Shown here piece after piece: positions 1 to 8,290 of a DNA stretch of 64,000 nucleotides. Where the stretch lies: contig NZ_CP116341.1 in assembly GCF_033304595.1 (NCBI RefSeq), forward strand, positions 539,001 through 603,000, written 5' to 3'. The notes beneath the pieces are model-generated. The model was not told the origin of the DNA. It did not search any database and saw only the letters and a program-made list of their open reading frames with translations. The stretch is from Sporosarcina jeotgali (GTDB lineage: Bacteria; Bacillota; Bacilli; Bacillales_A; Planococcaceae). The position numbers and the translations under genes are program-made. The first letter of the stretch is position 1. Every line of letters starts with the position of its first letter.

Positions 1-1047
1 TGTAAGAGCTTTCCATCGTTTTCGTTCAGCAGATTGTGCTTGTGCATCCGTTTTTCGATCCAAGTATGCGATTTCCCGCTGCAATTTAAGGTAGCTGGCG
101 AAACGGTCTTCCGCAAGAGAACCGTTACTTAACGCTTGTGAAATGGCACATCCCGGCTCGGATCTATGGCTGCAGTCATTGAATTTGCATGACTCGGAAA
201 GTGCGTCAATATCTGAAAAACTGCCTTCAATATCCTCGCTGTCGTTCCATAATTGAAATTCCCGCATACCGGGTGTGTCTATTAAGACGCCGCCTGCAGG
301 GAGCGGCATAAGTTCGCGGTGAGTTGTTGTATGTCGTCCTTTGGCATCATCTTCCCGGATTGTTTGGACTGTCATGGTCTGATCCCCGCAGATTGCGTTG
401 ACTAACGATGACTTCCCGACACCTGATGAGCCTAGTAAAGCCGCGGTTTTCCCGCCTTTAAGCAAAGTTGTGAGCTGATCAATTCCGGCACCCGTTTTAC
501 TGCTGACAGCGAGTACATCAGTGCCGAATGCAATGTCGCGTGCTTGGTTGATGAAATCATCAGGAGTATCACTCAGATCTGCTTTTGTCAGTACAATAAC
601 TGGAACTGCCCCCGAGTCAAAGGCTGCGACCAAGTACCGTTCCAGTCTTCGAATGTTGAAATCATCATTCATGGAAGTGACCAGAAATACGATATCGACA
701 TTGACTGCAATCAGCTGTTCAGACATGGAGTCTCCTGCAGTTTTACGAGAAAAAATGGAAGTTCTCGGAAGAATCGAATGAATGATCCCGCGTTCTTCGC
801 CTGGCATTTGTTCAATTGCGACCCAGTCACCGACGGCAGGATAATCTCTTCGGTCGAGTGCGTGATGGAGTAAAGATCCAGAGCAGACAGAAAGCCACTC
901 GCCGTGTTCAGTTATAACCCGATACATATGTTTGTGTTCTAAAATCACGCGTCCAGCTGTGCAGTTGCTTGATTTGAAGTCGTGTTTCTGTTCATTCCAA
1001 TTCAGTTGGTGAAGTTCGTTCCAACCGTAATTTTGCAGTGTGTTCAA
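1..1047 (-). CDS. rsgA: Ribosome small-subunit-dependent GTPase A (RsgA/YjeQ family), 3' end beyond window
   Basis: Circularly permuted GTPase that acts in late 30S subunit maturation. Read on the minus strand from a TTG start at 1045-1047, eight bases after AGGAGG; 349 codons are visible and the stop lies outside the window. The motifs occur in the permuted order typical of the family: G4 as LTKAD, then G1 as GSSGVGKSS, then G3 as DTPGMRE. They are followed by the zinc-binding CKFNDCSHRSEPGC segment. Only the last residues should be missing. The gene sits behind its own promoter, a short leader ORF and a terminator (separate entries), which is unusual for a housekeeping rsgA. It may therefore be a second, inducible paralogue; that is inference. 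Confidence 0.93.
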   Translation of the reverse strand, partial: MNTLQNYGWNELHQLNWNEQKHDFKSSNCTAGRVILEHKHMYRVITEHGEWLSVCSGSLLHHALDRRDYPAVGDWVAIEQMPGEERGIIHSILPRTSIFSRKTAGDSMSEQLIAVNVDIVFLVTSMNDDFNIRRLERYLVAAFDSGAVPVIVLTKADLSDTPDDFINQARDIAFGTDVLAVSSKTGAGIDQLTTLLKGGKTAALLGSSGVGKSSLVNAICGDQTMTVQTIREDDAKGRHTTTHRELMPLPAGGVLIDTPGMREFQLWNDSEDIEGSFSDIDALSESCKFNDCSHRSEPGCAISQALSNGSLAEDRFASYLKLQREIAYLDRKTDAQAQSAERKRWKALT

Positions 1048-1072
1048 TTCTATTCCTCCTAAATATGGGCAT

Positions 1073-1106
1073 ATAAAAAAAGCATAGTGTCCTGGATCGG
1101 ACTCCA
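1073..1106 (-). terminator. Attenuator terminator in the rsgA leader
   Basis: On the minus strand a hairpin with arms around AGCATGGAGTCC and GGACACTATGCT is followed by a T7 run and lies only about 25 bases upstream of the rsgA start. A terminator inside the 5' leader implies control by premature termination. The 5' arm (ATGGAGTCCGATCCA) is nearly complementary to TGGATTGGACCCAT inside the leader ORF, giving an alternative antiterminator of about 14 pairs. Confidence 0.7.
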
Positions 1107-1142
1107 TGCTTTCACGCGCATATCAGAAGAAACATGCCGAGT

Positions 1143-1208
1143 TTAGGGCATGGCAGGTGAAGGTATGGGTCCAATCCAATTTACATGTGTCAAGTTGAAA
1201 TTAGTCAT
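1143..1208 (-). CDS. Leader peptide of the rsgA attenuator (21 codons)
   Basis: A short ORF on the minus strand starts at ATG 1206-1208, preceded by an AGGTG ribosome site, and stops at 1143-1145. An in-frame ATG two codons upstream is also possible. The peptide ends in WIGPIPSPAMP, which is rich in proline. Codons for W-I-G-P overlap a segment that can pair with the 5' arm of the downstream terminator, so translation could decide which hairpin forms. The ORF lies about 20 bases after the predicted transcription start. Its existence is read from sequence; its regulatory role is inference from leader-peptide attenuators of antibiotic-responsive genes. Confidence 0.6.
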   Translation of the reverse strand: MTNFNLTHVNWIGPIPSPAMP

Positions 1209-1239
1209 AGTCATCACCTGCTTTCTGAAAGTTAAATTA

Positions 1240-1268
1240 ATCATAGAGGATAGCTGTTTCAATGTCAA
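1240..1268 (-). promoter_or_regulatory. SigA-type promoter of the leader-rsgA transcript
   Basis: Minus-strand TTGACA (1263-1268) and TATGAT (1240-1245) are separated by 17 bp, a near-consensus vegetative promoter. It points at the leader peptide and rsgA. Confidence 0.8.
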
Positions 1269-1420
1269 TGAATTTTTCGAATTCACTTGCAACGGAAGCG
1301 TTAAGCTGGAAAAACTAAGCAATTTCGCTATCCCGGCTTCTGCAGCCGCAATGCACGGGGAAATTATGATACACTTAATCTCACTAGCAACCTAATACAT
1401 GCAATAGATGAGGTGACTCA

Positions 1421-2848
1421 ATGAAGTCTTATATCGTAAACATTACAATGGTTCATGTAGAACCTGCTGTCAGGCGAAGAGTGATCATGCCTGCAGGCGC
1501 GACGTTCAATCGTCTCCATGAAATGATTCAGCTAATGACAAACTTTGAGAGTTACCATACGGATCGGCCGTATCACTTTTTTGAAGTTGAGGTTGATGGA
1601 TTGTGCATAACAGACAATCCAGTTCAGCGAGAAGAACTTAAGCACTCTAAAACACTCATTCCTAAGCTTCCGACGCGGGTGAAAATTGATGAATATTTGG
1701 AGAAACACAAGCAATTGATGTACACATATGATTTTGGAGATGACTGGCGCTTCTCGATTGACCTCGAAGAAATTGCAGAAGATTATCACTTCGGTTTCCC
1801 GACTTTGCTTGACGGGGAAGGAACAGCTCCTCCAGAAGACGTCGGAGGGCCGCCGGGATATTCCTCATTCCTGGCTATCATGAATGATCCCTCACATCCC
1901 GAGCATGATCATATGAAGCAATGGGTATCCAGTGCGAGATATCACTCTTATGATAAAGATCGAATCAATGACATGCTGAAATTAGTTAAATATAAGAAAA
2001 CGGAATGGGATCATATTCATCATAAAAATTACATGGTTATTAGCGACCCGTATCGCGAATCTGAACTGTCAGAGGAGCAAGCAGCGGCTAAAGCTGAAAA
2101 ACCAGCTCCCAAAAAGCAAGTAAACCATGGACTGAATTCTGCGCAGCAAGAAGATATAGAGCTTTATATTAAAGCGATGACCCGGTTATATGGAATGGTC
2201 CAGTTTGAACAAGTGGTTACTCTGTATAACATTCAAAATGAAGACCAGCTTACAGTTAAGAACTTGCAAGATTTCCTGACATCGGACAAGGTAGCCTCAA
2301 GCCTGAAAAAAGAAGATATTCTATTTAAAGATTCCGTTTTCCTTGGTCCGAAGCTCGCAGGAATCGTTCCTGAACAATTTGTCAGGGAAACCATTGAGAA
2401 ACCGTATTATCAGCCTCCAAAAGAACAGCTGCTTCGCTATGCGGACCCTGGGTATTATGATCAAACACCTGAATTGGTTCATTTGGAAAAGTTATTCCAG
2501 AAGGAAAACATTCCTCAGATTCAAATTGATCGGATGCTCCATACGTTCATGACGGGATTATCGATGTGGCATGCGAATTTCATGGAAGTCATCGGACGAC
2601 TGATGGCGCAGGCAGGCCGCTTGCCTGAAGAGCGTGTGAAACAAATCGTTCCTGTTGCTATTAATGTTGCGAATGCGGTCCGTCTTATTGAAAACAGAGG
2701 GCATACCCCTCAAGAGATGTTTGAATTGGAACGTTCTGACGTGCAACCGTTGACGGAGCAGCCTGATGCACCCGAAGTCAAAGTCGGACGCAACGACCCG
2801 TGCCCATGCGGCAGCGGGAAGAAGTATAAGAAATGCTGCGGACGTTAA
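1421..2848 (+). CDS. pRiA4_ORF3-like (IS1096 TnpR passenger family) protein with C-terminal SEC-C zinc motif
   Basis: 475 residues, cytoplasmic, no signal peptide. Residues 1 to about 200 match the plasmid pRiA4b ORF-3-like fold: the [20 protein letters not shown] opening, then [11 protein letters not shown] and the [17 protein letters not shown] segment. The middle part is helical with no recognised family. The last 22 residues are a SEC-C motif ([18 protein letters not shown]), a zinc-binding tail shared with SecA and many unrelated proteins. The start is set by GAGGTG seven bases before ATG 1421. The gene is monocistronic, with a terminator at 2863. Function is unknown; despite the family name there is no transposase next to it. 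Confidence 0.85.
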   Translation: MKSYIVNITMVHVEPAVRRRVIMPAGATFNRLHEMIQLMTNFESYHTDRPYHFFEVEVDGLCITDNPVQREELKHSKTLIPKLPTRVKIDEYLEKHKQLMYTYDFGDDWRFSIDLEEIAEDYHFGFPTLLDGEGTAPPEDVGGPPGYSSFLAIMNDPSHPEHDHMKQWVSSARYHSYDKDRINDMLKLVKYKKTEWDHIHHKNYMVISDPYRESELSEEQAAAKAEKPAPKKQVNHGLNSAQQEDIELYIKAMTRLYGMVQFEQVVTLYNIQNEDQLTVKNLQDFLTSDKVASSLKKEDILFKDSVFLGPKLAGIVPEQFVRETIEKPYYQPPKEQLLRYADPGYYDQTPELVHLEKLFQKENIPQIQIDRMLHTFMTGLSMWHANFMEVIGRLMAQAGRLPEERVKQIVPVAINVANAVRLIENRGHTPQEMFELERSDVQPLTEQPDAPEVKVGRNDPCPCGSGKKYKKCCGR

Positions 2849-2862
2849 CCGCGGACAAACTG

Positions 2863-2900
2863 AATGCCCGCATCTGTTTAAATAACAGGTGCGGGCATTT
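2863..2900. terminator. Bidirectional terminator between convergent genes
   Basis: AATGCCCGCATCTGTT pairs with AACAGGTGCGGGCATT around a five-base loop, with T-rich flanks both ways. It separates the SEC-C gene from the convergent aminotransferase gene. Confidence 0.85.
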
Positions 2901-2922
2901 TACTGATTCTATCGGTATAAGA

Positions 2923-4233
2923 TTAGTGAACACGCGATTTCAATTGTTGAATTACGTTGGATAAAATGTTGAAGAATCGATCGATTTCCTCGACTGTATT
3001 GTAATGGACGAGACTGATCCGAAGCGCGCTTCCTCCAAATGGTGCAGCTAATCGCTTCATAAGGTTAATCGCTAAATAGTTCCCAGTCCTCGCTTCGACA
3101 CCCGCATCGTTCAAGGCATGACCAAGCATATCCGTTTCAATTCCTTCGATATTGAACGAGAACACGGGCAGCCGTTCATCTGCATGTGCTGCGTTCTTTC
3201 CATATAAGATAACACCTTCTGCTTCTGCAAGGTTAGCGAGGAAGTGATTGGTGAGCTGCTGTTCATACAAATGAGCGAAATGCATGGCACCGGCAATGTT
3301 ACGGCGGCTTGGACGTAAGATTCCAAACAAGGCCTCATCTAATACAAGCCCATTGGCTTCTGCATCTTTTGTTAGTCGTGTTAAGTATTCCATCGAGCCG
3401 ATGAACCCTTCGATCCCTTCATGGTTTTGCGAGCCGACTTCAAAGAAATAGGCGTCTTTCCCCAATTCTTTCTGAATCCGCCAGCCCTCCAGCCGTTCGA
3501 GCCGATCTCTGTTTATATATCCGAATCCCATGTGAGGACCGAAAATTTTGTAGGTTGAAAATGCTGCAAAGTCGACACCTGCTGCCTTTACATCCATTGC
3601 AATATGACTGGCGGCTTGCACACCATCCGCCACAACAAGTGCGCCTGCTTCATGTGCCATTGCTGTAATTCGTTTCATGTCATGAATGGTTCCGGTCGCA
3701 TTTGACGCCCATCCTGCTGCAACGATTTTCGGTTTCAGCGCCAGCAGTTTTTCATAGTGATCAAAATCCAAGTTTCCTTGTGAATCGACATTCCATACGT
3801 GAACGTGAATATCTCGTTCTGCCAGCTCCAGCCATGGATTCACATTTGCGTGATGATCCGCTTCTGTAATGATAATATGGTCCCCTGCACGCAAGTCTCT
3901 TCCAAGATGATGTGCATACAAATGGAAGAAGTTTGTTGCATTCTGACCGAATGCAATCTCAGTATGATCTGCTGCACCGACTAAATCTGCAGCGAGCTGC
4001 CGGGCATCGACAATGGTTTGCTGCATCTCTGCTGTACGAGCAAAAATGGTCCCTTTCTGCGCATTCCGATGGATGTAATAGTCCGTGACACGGTCAATGA
4101 CGAATTGCGGCACTTGTGTCCCCGCGGAGTTGTCGAAAAAAAGGACTGGACGGCCTTTATACGTGTTCCCAAGACTGGGGAAGTAGGTGCGCGCGTGTTC
4201 AAATGTTTGTTTGAGTGCCTGATGCTGGTTCAT
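2923..4233 (-). CDS. Cysteine desulfurase-like class V aminotransferase (VC1184-type subfamily)
   Basis: A PLP enzyme of the NifS/SufS fold, 436 residues from ATG 4231-4233, which has GAAAGGATG upstream; an upstream in-frame start has no ribosome site. The N-terminal FFDNSAGTQVPQ, the central HHANVNPW (PLP-stacking His) and VADGVQAASH, and the Schiff-base lysine in STYKIFGPHMGFGY all fit the family 'cysteine desulfurase-like protein' typified by Vibrio VC1184. There is no SufU, IscU or other Fe-S assembly gene nearby, so I would not call it SufS. The substrate is unproven. Confidence 0.85.
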   Translation of the reverse strand: MNQHQALKQTFEHARTYFPSLGNTYKGRPVLFFDNSAGTQVPQFVIDRVTDYYIHRNAQKGTIFARTAEMQQTIVDARQLAADLVGAADHTEIAFGQNATNFFHLYAHHLGRDLRAGDHIIITEADHHANVNPWLELAERDIHVHVWNVDSQGNLDFDHYEKLLALKPKIVAAGWASNATGTIHDMKRITAMAHEAGALVVADGVQAASHIAMDVKAAGVDFAAFSTYKIFGPHMGFGYINRDRLERLEGWRIQKELGKDAYFFEVGSQNHEGIEGFIGSMEYLTRLTKDAEANGLVLDEALFGILRPSRRNIAGAMHFAHLYEQQLTNHFLANLAEAEGVILYGKNAAHADERLPVFSFNIEGIETDMLGHALNDAGVEARTGNYLAINLMKRLAAPFGGSALRISLVHYNTVEEIDRFFNILSNVIQQLKSRVH

Positions 4234-4364
4234 GGAATCATCCTTTCTATGAAAAAAGTATAGCATGGTTAATGAAGGAGCTGTTGTGCAATTGTTTCAG
4301 TGTCTGCTTGGTGTGAATGCCCCCATTCCCAGTCTGATTGTCTTTTGAGGAAAAACTCCACCAC

Positions 4365-4394
4365 ATCGAGTACACTGAAAATAGCAAGTATACG
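4365..4394 (+). promoter_or_regulatory. Possible promoter with TCGAGTACACTGAAAATA motif
   Basis: The 18-base string TCGAGTACACTGAAAATA followed by TATAC lies 20-50 bases upstream of the ankyrin/TPR gene. The same 18 bases recur at 35573-35590 upstream of mgtC. TCGAGT-N17-TATACG would be a weak SigA-like promoter. The shared motif suggests a common promoter or operator. Confidence 0.4.
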
Positions 4395-4415
4395 ATTTTG
4401 AAAAGGGGATAGAAC

Positions 4416-5576
4416 ATGGAAGGAAACACCTCGTTGATAGATGCAGTCCAGCAAGGGAACCATCAGCTGATTTCACAATTACTCGAACAGCATGCAGATA
4501 TTGAGGCGACGGATGAAATAGGAAGAACTGCGCTCATGATGGCGGTCCAGCGCAATGACGTAGATGCAGTTGCCCAATTGCTTGTGGCTGGCAGTGATCC
4601 CAATCATCGTGATACCACAGAGTTAACACCTTTCATTTGCGCTGGCGCGAATGGGTTTACAGCGTCTTTGAAGCTGATGGCTGCAGCAGGTGCAGATGTA
4701 GCCAGTGTGAACCGTTTTGGCGGAACCGCATTGCTGCCTGCTTCTGAAAAAGGGTATCTACATACTGTAGAAGCCTGTTTAGCAGTTGGTGTTCCAATTG
4801 ATCATGTGAATCATCTGGGGTGGTCTGCATTACTGGAAGCAGTGATTCTAGGTGATGGCGGAAGGTTGTATACGGATGTGGTGCAGACGCTGCACGATGC
4901 AGGTGCTTCTGCTCATCTACAAGACTTCGATGGCAGGTCAGCAGTCCATTACGCAGATGAACAGAAGCAGAATCGCGTTCTGGAAATCCTGACAGAGACA
5001 TTGGAAGATCCTCAGCATCCCGCGGTAATGGAAGCGAAGGCTTTTACAGCGGATGGTGACTGGTCAGCAGCCTCACAAACGATTCAGTCCGCACTGGAGT
5101 CAGACGGGGATAACTTGGACTTGCTGTATTACGCTGGTTATTTCCTGTCTCTGCAAGGCCGCTGCAAGGAATCACTTGAACACTATAGCCGGGCTTTGGA
5201 AGTTGCACCGGATGCGCTGGAGTTCTATTTTTACACAGCAGGATGTTACCGTCTGATGAACCAAGCAGAAGATGCGCTGCAAGAATTCGACAAAGGGGCT
5301 GCATTAGCGCTCGAAAATCCCTTCTTCCTCTATCACAAGTCGAATTACTTACGGGAACTCGGCAGGCACGAAGAAGCCATTGGAGTAATGGAAGAGCTTG
5401 TTCGAAGACATCCTGAACGCTATGATTTCTGGTTCCATACTGCGAACAGTTTACGCTCGCTGGGTCGTCACGAAGATGCGATCAAGGCGATTGAATACGC
5501 GATTGAATTACAGCCGAACAATTCCCTTTATGCGAAACACAAGGCTCAATCTGAGCATTTGTTAGCAAATAACTAA
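4416..5576 (+). CDS. Ankyrin-repeat plus TPR-repeat protein
   Basis: 386 residues, cytoplasmic, with no signal peptide or membrane segment. Residues about 1-190 form five ankyrin repeats (for example DIEATDEIGRTALMMAVQRN and DPNHRDTTELTPFICAGANG). Residues about 205-385 form TPR repeats (LLYYAGYFLSLQGRCKESLE, AIELQPNNSLYAKHKAQ). Both are protein-interaction scaffolds, so a specific partner cannot be read from sequence. The start is ATG 4416 after AAAAGGGG. The gene is monocistronic with a terminator at 5588. Confidence 0.85.
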   Translation: MEGNTSLIDAVQQGNHQLISQLLEQHADIEATDEIGRTALMMAVQRNDVDAVAQLLVAGSDPNHRDTTELTPFICAGANGFTASLKLMAAAGADVASVNRFGGTALLPASEKGYLHTVEACLAVGVPIDHVNHLGWSALLEAVILGDGGRLYTDVVQTLHDAGASAHLQDFDGRSAVHYADEQKQNRVLEILTETLEDPQHPAVMEAKAFTADGDWSAASQTIQSALESDGDNLDLLYYAGYFLSLQGRCKESLEHYSRALEVAPDALEFYFYTAGCYRLMNQAEDALQEFDKGAALALENPFFLYHKSNYLRELGRHEEAIGVMEELVRRHPERYDFWFHTANSLRSLGRHEDAIKAIEYAIELQPNNSLYAKHKAQSEHLLANN

Positions 5577-5587
5577 TTCGATTTATA

Positions 5588-5618
5588 GCTGCGTTGTCTT
5601 AGGACAAGGCAGTTTTTT
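5588..5618 (+). terminator. Terminator after the ankyrin/TPR gene
   Basis: CTGCGTTGTC pairs with GGACAAGGCAG (one mismatch) and is followed by TTTTTT. Confidence 0.75.
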
Positions 5619-5764
5619 GATCTTCAATGGAGAGAGCGATTTGCAGTGCTGGGAGAGAATAATCGTCATTTTGAGTTGAAGATGCGTAAAATAGCTACTC
5701 TTCTATCTGGGGCACTTCCATGATAAACTGTATAAAAACTTAGAAACGGAGTACACCATATATA

Positions 5765-6703
5765 ATGAAGAAACATGTACTGATTTATGGCGATGTATTC
5801 GTCGATTACATTGCAGAAGACGAGAGAAATTCATCATTTAATACTTATTTAGGCGGAGCGACAGTCAATGTAGCAGCTGGCATTGCACGATTGGGTGCAC
5901 CCGTATCTTTCATCACCATAACAGGAGACGACGAAACGTCAGACTTTGTGCGCAAAGAACTGGAGAAGGAAGGAGTGGACTTGACCCCTTCAATTGTAAA
6001 GCCGGAAAAACGGGTAAACGGGGTATATGTCCATTTAACACCTGAACATGATCGCGTCTTTTCAAACTATCAAAATGAAACACCAGATATGCAAGTAACT
6101 GCAAATGACTTGCAACGAGAAACTTTCCAACAAGCATCTATTTTACATATTTGTTCAGGTACAATGTTTCATCCGACGGCTCTCGAAACGACCCGGAAAG
6201 CAGTAGACCTTGCAAGAGAAACGGAAACCCTTGTTTCATTCGATGCGAATATCCGACCGCTGCGCTGGGAAAGTGAGGAACTTTGCCGCGAAACAACAGT
6301 TTCATTTCTGACTAGTGCAGATCTCGTTAAGCTGACGGAAGAAGAGCTGATGTTCATGATGAATACGGATACGCTGGATGAGGGGATACTCCGACTATCG
6401 GCTTTTTCAATTCCTGTAGTCTTGATTACGCAGGGTGATCGTGGCACGCTCGCGATCATTCATGGTGAACAGTTTCAAATACTTTCTCCAAAAGCAATTC
6501 CTGTGGATACAACTGGTGCGGGGGATGCATTCATGGCAGGGATTTTACGTCAGCTTCATCTAGATGGGTACCCGAAGAATACTACTGAATGGCAAAAAGT
6601 GATTCGTTTTGGCAATCAAATGGGGGCTTTATGTGTCACAAAAGCAGGCGCTTTAACAGCGATGCCTTATGCAGATGACCTGGATGATGTTAGTTTTGAG
6701 TAA
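5765..6703 (+). CDS. PfkB-family carbohydrate kinase (fructokinase-like)
   Basis: A 312-residue ribokinase-fold kinase, predicted to phosphorylate a sugar or nucleoside with ATP in the cytoplasm. The N-terminal LGGATVNVAAGIARLG is PfkB signature 1; the C-terminal DTTGAGDAFMAG is signature 2 with the catalytic Asp and anion hole. No transporter or sugar catabolic gene is cotranscribed, so the substrate is unknown. The next gene, an MFS carrier, has its own leader of about 215 bp. Confidence 0.88.
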   Translation: MKKHVLIYGDVFVDYIAEDERNSSFNTYLGGATVNVAAGIARLGAPVSFITITGDDETSDFVRKELEKEGVDLTPSIVKPEKRVNGVYVHLTPEHDRVFSNYQNETPDMQVTANDLQRETFQQASILHICSGTMFHPTALETTRKAVDLARETETLVSFDANIRPLRWESEELCRETTVSFLTSADLVKLTEEELMFMMNTDTLDEGILRLSAFSIPVVLITQGDRGTLAIIHGEQFQILSPKAIPVDTTGAGDAFMAGILRQLHLDGYPKNTTEWQKVIRFGNQMGALCVTKAGALTAMPYADDLDDVSFE

Positions 6704-6920
6704 AGGGGTCCTGTAAGCTGGAAAACGGAAAGTCATCGTATCGATTTTTACAAACAGTTGGATAGTACATTGAAAATTCTTTTCAGACTACTGGAAAGAA
6801 TTTTATTATTTAATTAGACGTCAAAACACTAGCATGAAATGGTATACTATACTAGTTAGAAATGTCGCGGTATTTCGAGGGTGGAAGCAATACAAAAAAC
6901 AAATACAAGGTGGTAATTTT

Positions 6921-8174
6921 ATGGATAAGACGAAAAGTAAAATTCACTATGCCTGGTGGATTCTAGTAGGACTTTGTTTGATGGTCGGACTTGGGAAAGG
7001 TGCACTTAATAATACAGCGGGTCTTTTCATCACTCCGGTTGCTAAGGACTTAGGAATTGGTATTGGAAATCTAACGCTTTACTTAAGTATTTCTTCAATT
7101 GTCACATTGATTTTCTTGCCAATTGGCGGAAAGATGATGGCGAAGTATGACATTAAAGCGCTGCTTATTGGTGCTATCATTTTACAGGCAGGAGCATTCG
7201 CTGCATTCGGCTTCATGAAAGCTGTATGGGGCTGGTATATCTTGTCTATTCCATTGGCAGTCGGAGGCGTGTTCATCACTGTTATTGCGGGTCCGGTTTT
7301 AATCAACCAATGGTTCAAGAAAAGTAACGGACTGGCACTCGGTATCATGGGTGCGGCTGCAGGAGCACTTGGTGCGATCTCCCAACCGATCGCTGGTAAT
7401 TTAATTGCAAGCAGAGGCTGGAGTCAGACGTACATCATTATCGGTGCAGCTGTTTTGATCATCGTTATTCCTGTTATTCTCCTGCTTATCCGTAAATCAC
7501 CAAAAGATAAAGGGTTACAGCCGTATGGCGCAGCTGCAGATGGTGAAGCGGCGACAGACATGAATGATAAAGGGATTGCAATGGCCGTTGCAAAGAAATC
7601 CGGTGCATTTTATGCATTGACACTCTTCTTCTTCCTGATCACTGCAATTGCGAGTTTCTCAATTCATATCCCAACGTTCCTAGCGAACAAAGGATATTCT
7701 GTTGAGTTTTCTGGAACGGTGATGGGGATTTATATGATCGGTGTTTTACTGGGTGCGCTGATTCTAGGTGTGCTTAGTGATAAAATCGGTTCTAAAAATA
7801 CGTCATTGCTTGCGATGTTACTAGGTATTTTGTCAATCTTCATGTTACTATTCTTCTCTGAAAGTGCGACACTCATTACAATTGCTGCTGGTATACTTGG
7901 TTTCATGGCAGCGTCAATTGGTACACTTGCGCCAACGCTTGCGTCTACATTATTCGGCAGTAAAGACTATAGTCAGATCTATGCAATGGCTTCACTGGGA
8001 CTAGCAGTGGCATCTATTATTGCGTTGCCGGCATATGGATATGTTTATGACTTCACGGGAACATACACAATGGTTCTTTGGATCATTGTTGCGATGTTCG
8101 TCATTAACATTGTTGCGATATTTTATGCATTCAAGAGTAAAAAACAATTGGTCGATCAAGGCCACTGGAACTGA
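6921..8174 (+). CDS. MFS transporter, oxalate/formate antiporter (OFA)-like
   Basis: 417 residues with 12 predicted membrane helices in two halves and a hydrophilic central loop near residues 190-220. The opening HYAWWILVGLCLMVGLGKGA and the motif-A-like loop GVLSDKIGSKNTS place it in the MFS, closest to the OFA subfamily of small organic acid antiporters. ATG 6921 is chosen because AAGGTGG lies nine bases before it; a longer reading from 6834 has no ribosome site. It is monocistronic with a strong terminator. The substrate is unknown. Confidence 0.85.
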   Translation: MDKTKSKIHYAWWILVGLCLMVGLGKGALNNTAGLFITPVAKDLGIGIGNLTLYLSISSIVTLIFLPIGGKMMAKYDIKALLIGAIILQAGAFAAFGFMKAVWGWYILSIPLAVGGVFITVIAGPVLINQWFKKSNGLALGIMGAAAGALGAISQPIAGNLIASRGWSQTYIIIGAAVLIIVIPVILLLIRKSPKDKGLQPYGAAADGEAATDMNDKGIAMAVAKKSGAFYALTLFFFLITAIASFSIHIPTFLANKGYSVEFSGTVMGIYMIGVLLGALILGVLSDKIGSKNTSLLAMLLGILSIFMLLFFSESATLITIAAGILGFMAASIGTLAPTLASTLFGSKDYSQIYAMASLGLAVASIIALPAYGYVYDFTGTYTMVLWIIVAMFVINIVAIFYAFKSKKQLVDQGHWN

Positions 8175-8188
8175 TCGATTCAGCCTGT

Positions 8189-8223
8189 CCACACCTCTAT
8201 TAATAGAGGTGTGGATTTTTTTT
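8189..8223 (+). terminator. Terminator after the MFS gene
   Basis: The perfect inverted repeat CCACACCTCTATT/AATAGAGGTGTGG is followed by a T8 tract. Confidence 0.92.
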
Positions 8224-8241
8224 CGCTCATCTGCGTGTAAT

Positions 8242-8287
8242 AAAAAAAGCTGCTAACGTGTCTTTATAGACGCGTTAGCAGCTTTTT
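8242..8287 (-). terminator. Terminator of the GGDEF-EAL gene
   Basis: AGCTGCTAACG pairs with CGTTAGCAGCT and has A/T runs on both sides. It is placed to end the minus-strand gene and is potentially bidirectional. Confidence 0.85.
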
Positions 8288-8290
8288 CAT

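Noticed and set aside
521..873. Plus-strand ORFs over rsgA
   Set aside because: Shadows of the minus-strand GTPase, which has all G motifs and a ribosome site.
1150..1395. Plus-strand 81-codon ORF between rsgA and the SEC-C gene
   Set aside because: Lies antisense to the promoter and leader of rsgA, no ribosome site, no recognisable domain.
1421..2848. Transposon passenger gene as evidence of a mobile element
   Set aside because: The family name comes from IS1096, but there is no transposase, terminal inverted repeat or target duplication here.
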